Positions 1 through 5,053 of a stretch of 25,880 nt of DNA are shown here, piece after piece; the first letter of the stretch is position 1; each line of letters begins with the position of its first letter. Below the pieces are notes generated by a model. It made no database searches and was not told the DNA's origin. It saw nothing but the letters and a program-made list of their open reading frames with translations. The DNA is from a virus. Made by a program: the position numbers and the translations under genes. The stretch is from positions 1-25,880 of IMG/VR virus record IMGVR_UViG_3300027754_000383; one strand, written 5' to 3'.

Positions 1-114
1 GCCAAGCACAAACGCTTGCTTCTGCGCCTGCGCGCTGCGCCCAAGGGCCAGATGGCCGCGCGACGTGCAGAGCTAGTGGCTTATGTCGCGACGTTGTTGC
101 GGGCGGCACCATGA
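1..114 (+). CDS. 3' end of a small hypothetical phage protein (partial)
   Basis: An open frame enters from the left edge and ends at a TGA at 112-114. The visible 37 residues are basic and Leu/Ala/Arg-rich (AKHKRLLLRLR at the start, ATLLRAAP at the end). The stop overlaps the next ATG as ATGA, which is the junction used throughout this operon, so this is probably the C-terminus of a real upstream gene. No family can be recognised from so short a piece. Confidence 0.5.
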   Translation, partial: AKHKRLLLRLRAAPKGQMAARRAELVAYVATLLRAAP

Positions 115-347
115 CCATGTACCCGCGCATCTCTGCAGAACAGTATGCGGCCGACCGCGCAAAGGAGACACAGATGAGCGATAACATTATGGCCGAGCGC
201 CTGCGCGCGATTGCCGACCGCACCTCCGACGAGGGCGACCGGACTTTTCTGCACATGGCCGCCAACTCAATGGACTTCCAGGACGCACAAAACAAACGCC
301 TTACCGACAAGCTGCTGAGCATCGCAGGGCTGGAGGATTACAAATGA
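111..347 (+). CDS. small hypothetical phage protein
   Basis: Encodes 78 residues, acidic and helical in character, with no recognised domain. The start at 111 overlaps the preceding stop as ATGA, but no good ribosome binding site lies before it. An in-frame ATG at 174 (MSDNIMAERL) has AAAGGAG about 7 nt upstream and would give a 57-residue product; either start is possible, or both may be used. The stop overlaps the next ATG by 4 nt. It belongs to the tightly coupled early operon that leads to the excisionase and integrase. The function is unknown. Confidence 0.6.
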   Translation: MTMYPRISAEQYAADRAKETQMSDNIMAERLRAIADRTSDEGDRTFLHMAANSMDFQDAQNKRLTDKLLSIAGLEDYK

Positions 348-673
348 GCGATGAGCAGCCGTGGCGCACAATCCCGCTCGACCGCGTCAACTGGCGCCTC
401 GCCGCCAGCTCGCGCAATGCAATGGTGCTGTTTGCACATTCGGTGCCGCCGCGTGATCCAAAATATCCCTCCGGGCACGAGTGGGCCGGCATGACGCTTG
501 GCGAGCTGGCCGACATGGGCGAGCGGAAATGGTGGCGGGCAACAAATGTTGGCGTTAAGGCCGTGGCAGCGATCAAAGAGCTGATCGACCGCGCGGCGGC
601 CGGCGAGGATGTGACAGTCGGAATTGATGGCGACTCCTATCAGCCGCAGCCGTGGCCGAGGATCGAGCCATGA
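344..673 (+). CDS. small phage protein with RNA polymerase alpha-CTD-like helix-hairpin-helix segment
   Basis: Encodes 109 residues. Residues about 48-85 (starting GMTLGELADM, then ATNVGVKAVAAIKELID) resemble the C-terminal domain of bacterial RNA polymerase alpha. There, a helix of the type IGDLVQ is followed by the helix-hairpin-helix TPNLGKKSLTEIKDVL; the TN-[VL]-G-x-K and IK-[ED]-L positions match. In alpha the module binds UP-element DNA and activators, so DNA or polymerase binding is a reasonable guess. The resemblance is by eye and the N-terminal 45 residues are unrecognised. The C-terminus ends in QPQPWP, a motif repeated in the small ORF at 1368-1457. Start and stop both overlap neighbours as ATGA. 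Confidence 0.65.
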   Translation: MSDEQPWRTIPLDRVNWRLAASSRNAMVLFAHSVPPRDPKYPSGHEWAGMTLGELADMGERKWWRATNVGVKAVAAIKELIDRAAAGEDVTVGIDGDSYQPQPWPRIEP

Positions 674-963
674 CATCCATTGCCAGGATTATAGATGCGC
701 TTTACCGCGACCCCGACGAAACCGTCGCGACGGCGCGTGTTGATATTGCCTACACTGAATCCGAGACGACAATCGAAGTCGGGCCTCATCCGGGGTTTTC
801 CGATGGGTCCATGGTCATAGTGTGTACCCAAGGGTCGGGCGAAAATTTACACCTGTACGAATTAGAGTTCCGCCGAACCGACGTGCGAGAGGCGCGGGTG
901 CTTGCCGCCGCGCTCGCCGCGTGGGCGGTCTGGGCAGACGAGCAGGAGACGATTGATGAGTGA
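670..963 (+). CDS. hypothetical phage protein
   Basis: Encodes 97 residues from the ATG at 670, chosen because it overlaps the preceding TGA as ATGA. A GTG at 652 in the same frame would add six residues and overlap more. The body alternates short beta-like stretches, and the C-terminus (EARVLAAALAAW, then WADEQE) forms an Ala-rich helix. That last segment is nearly duplicated at 1301-1375. No known family is recognised. It lies in the compact operon upstream of the excisionase and integrase. Confidence 0.6.
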   Translation: MTSIARIIDALYRDPDETVATARVDIAYTESETTIEVGPHPGFSDGSMVIVCTQGSGENLHLYELEFRRTDVREARVLAAALAAWAVWADEQETIDE

Positions 964-1033
964 GATGGACGACACTCTGCGCCACGCCGCCGTCATCAAA
1001 GCCGCCCTCACCAAGGAGAACCCCGATGGCTGA
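956..1033 (+). CDS. micro-ORF, 25-residue peptide
   Basis: An ATG at 956 opens a 25-codon frame (MSEMDDTLRHA...) ending at TGA 1031-1033. It overlaps the upstream stop by 8 nt (ATGAGTGA) and the downstream start by 8 nt (ATGGCTGA). It thus fills exactly the space between two larger genes and keeps the chain of coupled stop-starts unbroken. An internal AAGGAG serves as ribosome binding site for the next gene. It may be a real small protein or only a translational-coupling leader. No function can be assigned. Confidence 0.4.
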   Translation: MSEMDDTLRHAAVIKAALTKENPDG

Positions 1034-1289
1034 TCGTCACGCGCGCCGCTTTGCCGACGAAACGACGGCCACGATCAAAGAGTCCGTTCGCGAATTGGCG
1101 AAGCTGTTAGGCGGGCGGGCGGCCATTATTTCCATCCGCACGAAGTACGATGAAACCATCGTCATCGACGTGCCGATCAACGGCGACGCGCGGGCATTTC
1201 TAATGTGCGCGATAGAAACTCATGCGTCACTGGAAAGCCTCCTCAAATTGATGGCCGAGCGGATCGACGCCGCGAAGGGGAAGCCATGA
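1026..1289 (+). CDS. hypothetical phage protein
   Basis: Encodes 87 residues. The ATG at 1026 was preferred to a GTG at 960 because AAGGAG lies about 7 nt upstream and the start overlaps the stop of the micro-ORF before it. Residues 14-30 (ATIKESVRELAKLLGG) look helical, residues 35-50 look like beta strands, and the C-terminus is again helical. No family is recognised. The stop overlaps the next ATG as ATGA. Confidence 0.6.
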   Translation: MADRHARRFADETTATIKESVRELAKLLGGRAAIISIRTKYDETIVIDVPINGDARAFLMCAIETHASLESLLKLMAERIDAAKGKP

Positions 1290-1375
1290 CCCGCGACCTC
1301 GAGGCGCGAGCGCTGGCCGCTGCCCTCATTGCGTGGGCCGACTGGGCAGACGAGCAGGAGGCGGGCGATGAGTGA
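1286..1375 (+). CDS. micro-ORF duplicating the C-terminus of the 670-963 protein
   Basis: Encodes 29 residues (MTRDLEARALAAALIAW, then WADEQE). Residues 6-29 match the last 24 residues of the 670-963 protein at 19 of 24 positions, including the shared DE-stop. The frame starts in an ATGA overlap and ends in an 8-nt ATGAGTGA overlap, so it is positioned like a genuine gene. It is either a free-standing copy of a helical domain or the remnant of a duplicated gene that lost its N-terminal part. Translation is unproven. Confidence 0.4.
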   Translation: MTRDLEARALAAALIAWADWADEQEAGDE

Positions 1376-1457
1376 CATGCTGACCGGACCAGGCGCGCTT
1401 TCGTATCAGCCGCAGCCGTGTCCGTGGCCGCGTGAGCCACGAGGGCGCAGGACGTGA
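1368..1457 (+). CDS. micro-ORF with QPQP motif
   Basis: Encodes 29 residues (MSDMLTGPGA, then YQPQPCPWPREP) and ends in a very basic tail. The 17-nt stretch at 1404-1420 is identical to 638-654 at the end of the alpha-CTD-like gene, in the same reading frame, so the YQPQP motif is a second duplicated gene end. It overlaps the upstream stop by 8 nt and the GTG of the excisionase-like gene as GTGA. It could be a coupling leader for that gene. No function is known. Confidence 0.35.
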   Translation: MSDMLTGPGALSYQPQPCPWPREPRGRRT

Positions 1458-1702
1458 CCGCCCCCGACACGATTCCCTACCCGCCGCGCGGCCTCAGCCG
1501 GGAGGAGGCTGCCCGCTACGTTGGCGTTAGCCCGTCGACCTTCGACAAGCTGGTCGAGGAAGGCCGGATGCCTCGCCCGCTCCGGGTCGGCAAGCGAGTG
1601 ATCTGGGACCGGCTCAAGCTGGAAGCCGCTTTCACCGAGCTTGATGAGAGCGCCGGCGGCAATTTTATCGACCGCTTGCGGATGGTCGGCGGCGGCCGGT
1701 AA
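1454..1702 (+). CDS. excisionase-like helix-turn-helix protein (AlpA/Xis type)
   Basis: Encodes 82 residues and starts with GTG in a GTGA overlap. Residues 14-60 form a typical MerR-like winged helix: LSREEAARYVGVSPSTFDKL is the helix-turn-helix, followed by EGRMPRPLRVGKRVIWDR, the wing, and a short helix. This is the architecture of excisionases and AlpA-type regulators, which bend DNA at the attachment site and steer recombination towards excision. The gene lies 9 nt upstream of the integrase, the usual xis-int order, so the two are probably co-transcribed. A purely regulatory role cannot be excluded. Confidence 0.8.
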   Translation: MTAPDTIPYPPRGLSREEAARYVGVSPSTFDKLVEEGRMPRPLRVGKRVIWDRLKLEAAFTELDESAGGNFIDRLRMVGGGR

Positions 1703-1711
1703 CGTCCCGGC

Positions 1712-2845
1712 ATGAACCGCCCCTACCTCTCGTCCTACAAGGACCGCCACGGCACCCTACGGTGGCGCTACAGGCGCAAGGGCCTCGTCGTGGCACTCCA
1801 GGGCCATCCAGGCGAGAAAGCCTTCGAAGCAGCCTATTCTGCCGCTCTGGAGGGCCAGCCAATACGGGCCCAAGTGGTCCGTCATCCGAACCATGCCCTG
1901 CCCCGCACCCTCAAGGCTGCCTGGCGCCTGCATGTTCAGGGCCTGGAATGGACGGCCCTGCGGTCGACCTCCAAGGCTCAGTATATCGCGCGGGCCGAGC
2001 GGTTCCTGGACATGCAGGTCGCGCCGCCCCATCCGACCACCTACGCCGACGTGCCAGTGGCCGACCTCAAGCGCCGGCACATCAAGGACTTGCTGGCCTC
2101 GATGGCCGATCGCCCACACGCCGGTTCCGACGTGCTGGTGACGCTGCGCAAAATGATCGTGGTCGCGCTCGACCAAGAATGGATCCTGCACGATCCGACC
2201 CACCGGCTGCGCTACGCGCCCAAGATCGACGGCCACCGCGCCTGGACCGATGCCGAGCGGGCGGAGTTCGAGGCGCACTTCCCGCTCGGCACGATGCAGC
2301 GGACCATCTATGCCCTCGCCCTCTATACCGGCCAGCGCCGCGGCGACCTGGTGCGAATCAGGTGGAGCGACTTCACCGGCACCAAAGGCAGCCAGCAACT
2401 CGCCCTCACCCAGCAAAAGACCGGAAAGCGCCTGCGCTTGCCCGTGCTTCCCCATCTGCGCGCGGTCCTCGAGGCCACGGCACGGCGGGGCGACACGGTG
2501 CTCGCCCTCGAGGATGGCAGCGCGCGATCGGCCGAGGGCCTAACCAACGACTGGCGGCGCTGGACCGAGCGCGCCGGACTCAAGGGCACCAGCATTCATG
2601 GCCTCCGCAAGACGTTGGGCAAGCTGCTGGCCGAGGAAGGCGCCACCACGCGCGAATTGATGGACGCGCTGGGCCACGATGCCATCGCGCACGCCGAGCT
2701 TTATTCGCGGGAAGCGGCCCAGGAGACCATGGCAAAATCGGCATTCAACAAGGTCAGCAATCGGCTTCGGCCTCGCCTCAAGGTTGTCGGTGGCGAACCT
2801 ATTGGCGAACCTTTGTCTCCCCTTAGGACCAAGCCGTTGAAATGA
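1712..2845 (+). CDS. int: phage integrase, tyrosine recombinase
   Basis: Encodes 377 residues, full length for the family. It catalyses site-specific recombination between the phage and host attachment sites. An N-terminal arm-binding-like part (residues 1-60; LSSYKDRHGTLRWRYR) is followed by a SAM-like core-binding domain (about 65-155) and the catalytic domain (about 175-345). The catalytic set is complete: R209 in TGQRRGDL, K236 in QQKTGK, H296-x-x-R299 in IHGLRK, H322 in LGHD, and the nucleophile Y331 in AELYSRE. The tail carries GEPIGEP, encoded by two direct repeats of TGGCGAACCT. It follows the excisionase-like gene closely. The 367-bp gap downstream probably contains the attachment site. 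Confidence 0.95.
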   Translation: MNRPYLSSYKDRHGTLRWRYRRKGLVVALQGHPGEKAFEAAYSAALEGQPIRAQVVRHPNHALPRTLKAAWRLHVQGLEWTALRSTSKAQYIARAERFLDMQVAPPHPTTYADVPVADLKRRHIKDLLASMADRPHAGSDVLVTLRKMIVVALDQEWILHDPTHRLRYAPKIDGHRAWTDAERAEFEAHFPLGTMQRTIYALALYTGQRRGDLVRIRWSDFTGTKGSQQLALTQQKTGKRLRLPVLPHLRAVLEATARRGDTVLALEDGSARSAEGLTNDWRRWTERAGLKGTSIHGLRKTLGKLLAEEGATTRELMDALGHDAIAHAELYSREAAQETMAKSAFNKVSNRLRPRLKVVGGEPIGEPLSPLRTKPLK

Positions 2846-2954
2846 TTGTCACCTTCTACATGATCATGATGCCGCGAAACCGTGGTTTATCAGAGACTTA
2901 GCTGAAGTTCGGCCAGCCGATGTCACCATTGTGTTCTAGGAGGTTTGGCGAACC
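2791..2954 (+). repeat. three TGGCGAACC direct repeats at the int end and in the gap
   Basis: TGGCGAACCT occurs at 2791-2800 and 2803-2812, with a 12-nt period inside the last codons of int. TGGCGAACC occurs again at 2946-2954 in the gap. Short repeats next to int can be arm-type integrase or excisionase sites. The first two might equally reflect the GEPIGEP protein repeat alone. Confidence 0.35.
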
Positions 2955-2984
2955 GGATACGCGCGGAAGCTGTACCCCAAACGC

Positions 2985-3018
2985 AAAAAAGGCCCGCCAC
3001 TCCGATGGGCAGCGGGCC
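2985..3018 (-). terminator. leftward intrinsic terminator next to int
   Basis: Read on the - strand, GGCCCGC (3018-3012) pairs with GCGGGCC (2997-2991) over a 14-nt loop, and six T residues follow (2990-2985). No - strand gene ends just upstream of it. It therefore probably stops leftward late transcription, which would otherwise run antisense into int and the early operon. Confidence 0.65.
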
Positions 3019-3127
3019 AGGTGGGGGAGGAAACGCCGACCGGAGCCAGACCGGAGCCGGCCGGATCGTGCAGGGAATGACTCCAGCGCGATTTCTGAAT
3101 ACGCAATAAAATTACTGTTCGCCGCGC

Positions 3128-3163
3128 TTGCAATCCGCCGCGCCGTGTCCTAAATACTGGACA
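3128..3163 (+). promoter_or_regulatory. candidate promoter with overlapping inverted repeat
   Basis: TTGCAA (3128-3133) and TAAATA (3151-3156) are 17 nt apart, a weak sigma70-like pair upstream of the small gene at 3213. The inverted repeat TGTCC-N8-GGACA (3146-3163) covers the -10-like hexamer and would suit a repressor dimer. Either signal alone is weak; their overlap makes the call worth recording. Confidence 0.3.
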
Positions 3164-3212
3164 TGCACAGGGCAATCAGGCCCGGCAGATCAAGGGCAGG
3201 AGGCCCGGACAA

Positions 3213-3449
3213 ATGACCAACTATTTTCGCGACGACAATACCGAGGGCTACAGCGCAGCCGACCTCGCAAACCTCAACGACCTGTACCGCGCGATGTGCG
3301 CGGCGGAGGGCATCTCCACCGAGGACGGCGAGGACGACCGCGCCGATCATCGCCAGAATCTCGGGGAGCGGATTCTCGCGGAGTTCGACGCGGGCCGCGA
3401 GAGCGGGATCGTGGAGATCGGTTCCACCACCTCGCAAGAGGCCCGCTAA
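3213..3449 (+). CDS. small acidic hypothetical phage protein
   Basis: Encodes 78 residues, rich in Asp and Glu (for example TEDGEDDRAD), with no recognised domain. The ATG at 3213 is preceded by AGGAGG at a spacing of 9 nt, a strong ribosome binding site. It is the first gene of a four-gene + strand group that lies between the integrase gap and the convergent lysis genes. The reading direction and the upstream promoter-like element suggest a separate transcription unit from int. The function is unknown. Confidence 0.65.
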   Translation: MTNYFRDDNTEGYSAADLANLNDLYRAMCAAEGISTEDGEDDRADHRQNLGERILAEFDAGRESGIVEIGSTTSQEAR

Positions 3450-3450
3450 C

Positions 3451-3630
3451 ATGACCGTCATCGACACAATCCGCATCGCTGCTGTGAAATACGAGGACTA
3501 TGACGACTGCCTCACCGCTGCCGCCGCCGACGTGGCCGCACAGCGCGGGCTGCACGGCTGGGATCTCGCGCCGCGCTGGGAGGACGACCAGCGCGAATAC
3601 ATCCTCGTCACCGTGCCGCAGGAGGCCTGA
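3451..3630 (+). CDS. small hypothetical phage protein, 59 residues
   Basis: The frame starts at ATG 3451, one nt after the stop of the preceding gene, and ends at TGA 3628-3630. AAGAGG about 9 nt upstream is an acceptable ribosome binding site. The product (starting MTVIDTIRIAAVKYEDY, later LHGWDLAPRWEDD and ending EYILVTVPQEA) is Ala/Asp-rich with a likely beta-alpha-beta pattern. No family is recognised. The tight packing with both neighbours supports a real gene. Confidence 0.6.
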   Translation: MTVIDTIRIAAVKYEDYDDCLTAAAADVAAQRGLHGWDLAPRWEDDQREYILVTVPQEA

Positions 3631-3633
3631 GAG

Positions 3634-3915
3634 ATGACCCGCATGAACACCATTGAACGCTCGCAAGTTGAAAAGGACGATCTGCTCTACAATGGCGTCC
3701 TGATTTACAGTGACGAACGCAGCAACATTATCGACTGGCTGCGGGAATACGACATCGCTTCGGACGATGAATTTGTTTTTGGCGACGATCAATACGACCG
3801 GATTTTGGGCCGCGCCGCCGATTACCTGATCGCCGAACGCAAAGAGTTCAAAACAACTGAACTGTCCTCGGATGTGATCGATGACGTTCTCGCTCGTGCA
3901 AAAAGTGACCAATGA
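3634..3915 (+). CDS. hypothetical phage protein
   Basis: Encodes 93 residues. AGGAGG lies about 10 nt before the ATG at 3634, and a second ATG at 3643 is possible. The protein is strongly acidic (DIASDDEFVFGDDQYDR) and probably mostly helical at its C-terminus (SSDVIDDVLARAKSDQ). No domain is recognised. Base composition is less GC-rich than in the neighbouring genes. The stop overlaps the next ATG as ATGA, so it is probably translated together with the helix-turn-helix protein that follows. Confidence 0.65.
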   Translation: MTRMNTIERSQVEKDDLLYNGVLIYSDERSNIIDWLREYDIASDDEFVFGDDQYDRILGRAADYLIAERKEFKTTELSSDVIDDVLARAKSDQ

Positions 3916-4130
3916 CCGCCTCTCTTTTCCGCGAGGCCGGCGAGGCTTTATTCGGCCCTCGCTGGCAGTCAGAAATGGCCCGCGCGATAGGCGTTGCGGA
4001 TCGCACCGTGCGTCGATGGGATTTGGGATCGCATGACGTGCCGCCCAGCGCGTGGGCCGACATTCGCGCGCTGTTGCGTGACCGTCGCATGGTTATGGCA
4101 ACGGTGCGGCGGAAGCTGCCGCGCCCCTAG
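3912..4130 (+). CDS. small helix-turn-helix DNA-binding protein
   Basis: Encodes 72 residues. Residues 14-40 (FGPRWQSEMARAIGVADRTV) read as a helix-turn-helix of the XRE/YdaS-like kind, with WQSEMARAIGV as the first helix and ADRTVRRW as the recognition helix. A helical tail and a basic C-terminus follow. Such small proteins usually act as transcription regulators. It may control the nearby promoter-like element, but no CI/Cro pairing is visible. It starts in an ATGA overlap, and its TAG overlaps the stop of the convergent Cys-rich gene by 4 nt, with no terminator between them. Confidence 0.7.
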   Translation: MTASLFREAGEALFGPRWQSEMARAIGVADRTVRRWDLGSHDVPPSAWADIRALLRDRRMVMATVRRKLPRP

Positions 4131-4462
4131 CCTCTCGGCTGGGCTGGCGTGAAACAGTAAACCGCGCCCATCTTCTCGCAGAGGTGATTTCGCCCATCGC
4201 CGGCATAGTCAGTCGGCAGCACGCGGCCGGGCGGCACGGTCAGCCAGTTGATGCCGTCCCACGCGCGCCACAGGCCATCGTCGCCCATGTAGGCTCTCGT
4301 CGGCCGACAGTCGGTGTTGTCGCAGCACGATAAAGCGGGATTGTCTGGAGCGGTCCAATCGCTATACGGCCCGTGCGCGCGAACAGGCCGCCCGAGCGCC
4401 ACCGCCACCGCCCATATTGCAAGCGCGACGACGACTGCCGTGGCGACGGCGCGGGCGGTCAT
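4127..4462 (-). CDS. secreted Cys-rich protein of unknown function
   Basis: Encodes 111 residues. Residues 1-29 are a signal peptide or membrane anchor (AVATAVVVALAIWAVAVAL) ending in VRAHG. The mature part has five Cys (C46, C47, C52, C95, C103) and motifs such as CCDNTDCRP, RAWDG and VPPGRVLP. Similar short periplasmic proteins are, as far as I recall, common in alphaproteobacteria and their prophages, but without known function. It is the last gene of the late operon and its start overlaps the Rz1 stop as ATGA. A cell-envelope role at lysis or after lysogeny is possible. The odd Cys count leaves at least one free thiol. Confidence 0.7.
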   Translation of the reverse strand: MTARAVATAVVVALAIWAVAVALGRPVRAHGPYSDWTAPDNPALSCCDNTDCRPTRAYMGDDGLWRAWDGINWLTVPPGRVLPTDYAGDGRNHLCEKMGAVYCFTPAQPRG

Positions 4463-4758
4463 TTGGGCGCCAACCGGCCCGAATTCATGGCCGCATTGTG
4501 CAAGTCAACCAGCCGCACGATCTCGGCGTGGCAGGTCCGCAGCTCGGCCGTGCTGGCCCGCTCGTCACCGTAGGCGACCATTAGCTGACCGACCGTTTTG
4601 ACGGTTGCCGGATCCGTGACGCCAAGTTTTTCAGCGCACGCGCGGAGGTGCGACGGCAGGGCGAACGGGACGCCCACCGGCCGGGTCACTATTAAATCGG
4701 GCAAGCAGGCCGAGAGCATCAAGCTCGGCAGGATCAAGAGGGCGGTTGCTGTTCGCAT
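4459..4758 (-). CDS. Rz1: Rz1-like outer-membrane spanin lipoprotein
   Basis: Encodes 99 residues. The N-terminus (MRTATALLILPSLMLSAC) is a lipoprotein signal with the lipobox LSAC, giving a lipidated C18. The gene starts inside the upstream spanin gene and runs in its +1 frame for 128 nt, the nested arrangement typical of Rz/Rz1. Outer-membrane spanins bind the inner-membrane Rz across the periplasm and fuse the two membranes in the last step of lysis. It is longer than classical Rz1 and not especially Pro-rich, so the assignment rests on the lipobox and position. Confidence 0.75.
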   Translation of the reverse strand: MRTATALLILPSLMLSACLPDLIVTRPVGVPFALPSHLRACAEKLGVTDPATVKTVGQLMVAYGDERASTAELRTCHAEIVRLVDLHNAAMNSGRLAPK

Positions 4759-5053
4759 TGGCGTTCACCCTGGCGCGAAACTGCTGATTGCTGGCGTGGA
4801 TGGCGGCCACGTCGGCGTTGAGCCGATCGAGGCCGGCAAGCACGCTGGCCTCAAAGGCCCGCCGCTTGTCCTCAAGCTCAAGCCATGTGGCGTTGGCGTC
4901 GGTGGCGATTTGGAGCTTTTGATTGGCGAGCTCGGCCTCCGCTTCAGTGCGGCCGAGATACTGCCAGGCACCCCAGGCCGCGACGCCCGCGAGCAGCAGC
5001 AGCGACCAATTGCGCCGGATGAAACCGAGCACCGGCAAGGCAGCCGCAAGCAT
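4631..5053 (-). CDS. Rz: Rz-like inner-membrane spanin
   Basis: Encodes 140 residues from the ATG at 5053, which overlaps the endolysin stop as TGATG; a GTG at 5056 is the alternative. One transmembrane helix lies at about residues 15-33 (NWSLLLLAGVAAWGAW). A long periplasmic helical region follows (RTEAEAELANQKLQ... to about residue 105), suited to the coiled coil of Rz. The C-terminus is Pro/Arg-rich. Together with the embedded lipoprotein gene it forms a two-component spanin that disrupts the outer membrane after the endolysin has cut the wall. Confidence 0.8.
   Translation of the reverse strand: MLAAALPVLGFIRRNWSLLLLAGVAAWGAWQYLGRTEAEAELANQKLQIATDANATWLELEDKRRAFEASVLAGLDRLNADVAAIHASNQQFRARVNANANSNRPLDPAELDALGLLARFNSDPAGGRPVRPAVAPPRVR

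Larger units (their letters stand above)
889..1375 (+). repeat. duplicated 75-bp gene-end segments (889-963 and 1301-1375)
   Basis: The 75 nt at 889-963 and 1301-1375 start with GAGGCGCG, share TGGGCAGACGAGCAGGAG and end in GATGAGTGA. Both are read in frame as the C-terminus of a small protein. A second pair, 638-654 and 1404-1420, is 17 nt identical. The copies flank the gene at 1026-1289, with the two motifs in swapped order. This points to duplication and decay of small genes within the operon. Confidence 0.75.
2846..3212. other. non-coding gap downstream of int; candidate attachment-site region
   Basis: No convincing gene lies in these 367 bp. The region holds a hairpin with an A-run (leftward terminator), a third copy of the TGGCGAACC repeat found at the end of int, a short GACCGGAGCC direct repeat near 3040-3060, and a promoter/operator-like element near 3128-3163. 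In temperate phages the attachment site usually lies directly next to int, so this is the likeliest position for it. No tRNA-like sequence was recognised, and the core cannot be named without the host junctions. Confidence 0.4.

Noticed and set aside
1762-2826. A 354-codon + strand frame overlapping the integrase
   Set aside because: It is an Arg/Pro/Ala-rich shadow of int, whose own frame has the full catalytic set.
2842-2901. A 19-residue frame whose ATG overlaps the int stop as ATGA
   Set aside because: The overlap copies the operon pattern, but the peptide is too short, has no ribosome binding site and is followed by non-coding DNA. It may be chance.
3033-3064. GACCGGAGCC-type direct repeats near the int gap, considered as an attachment core
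   Set aside because: The repeats are short, adjacent and not matched elsewhere in the window, so nothing links them to recombination.
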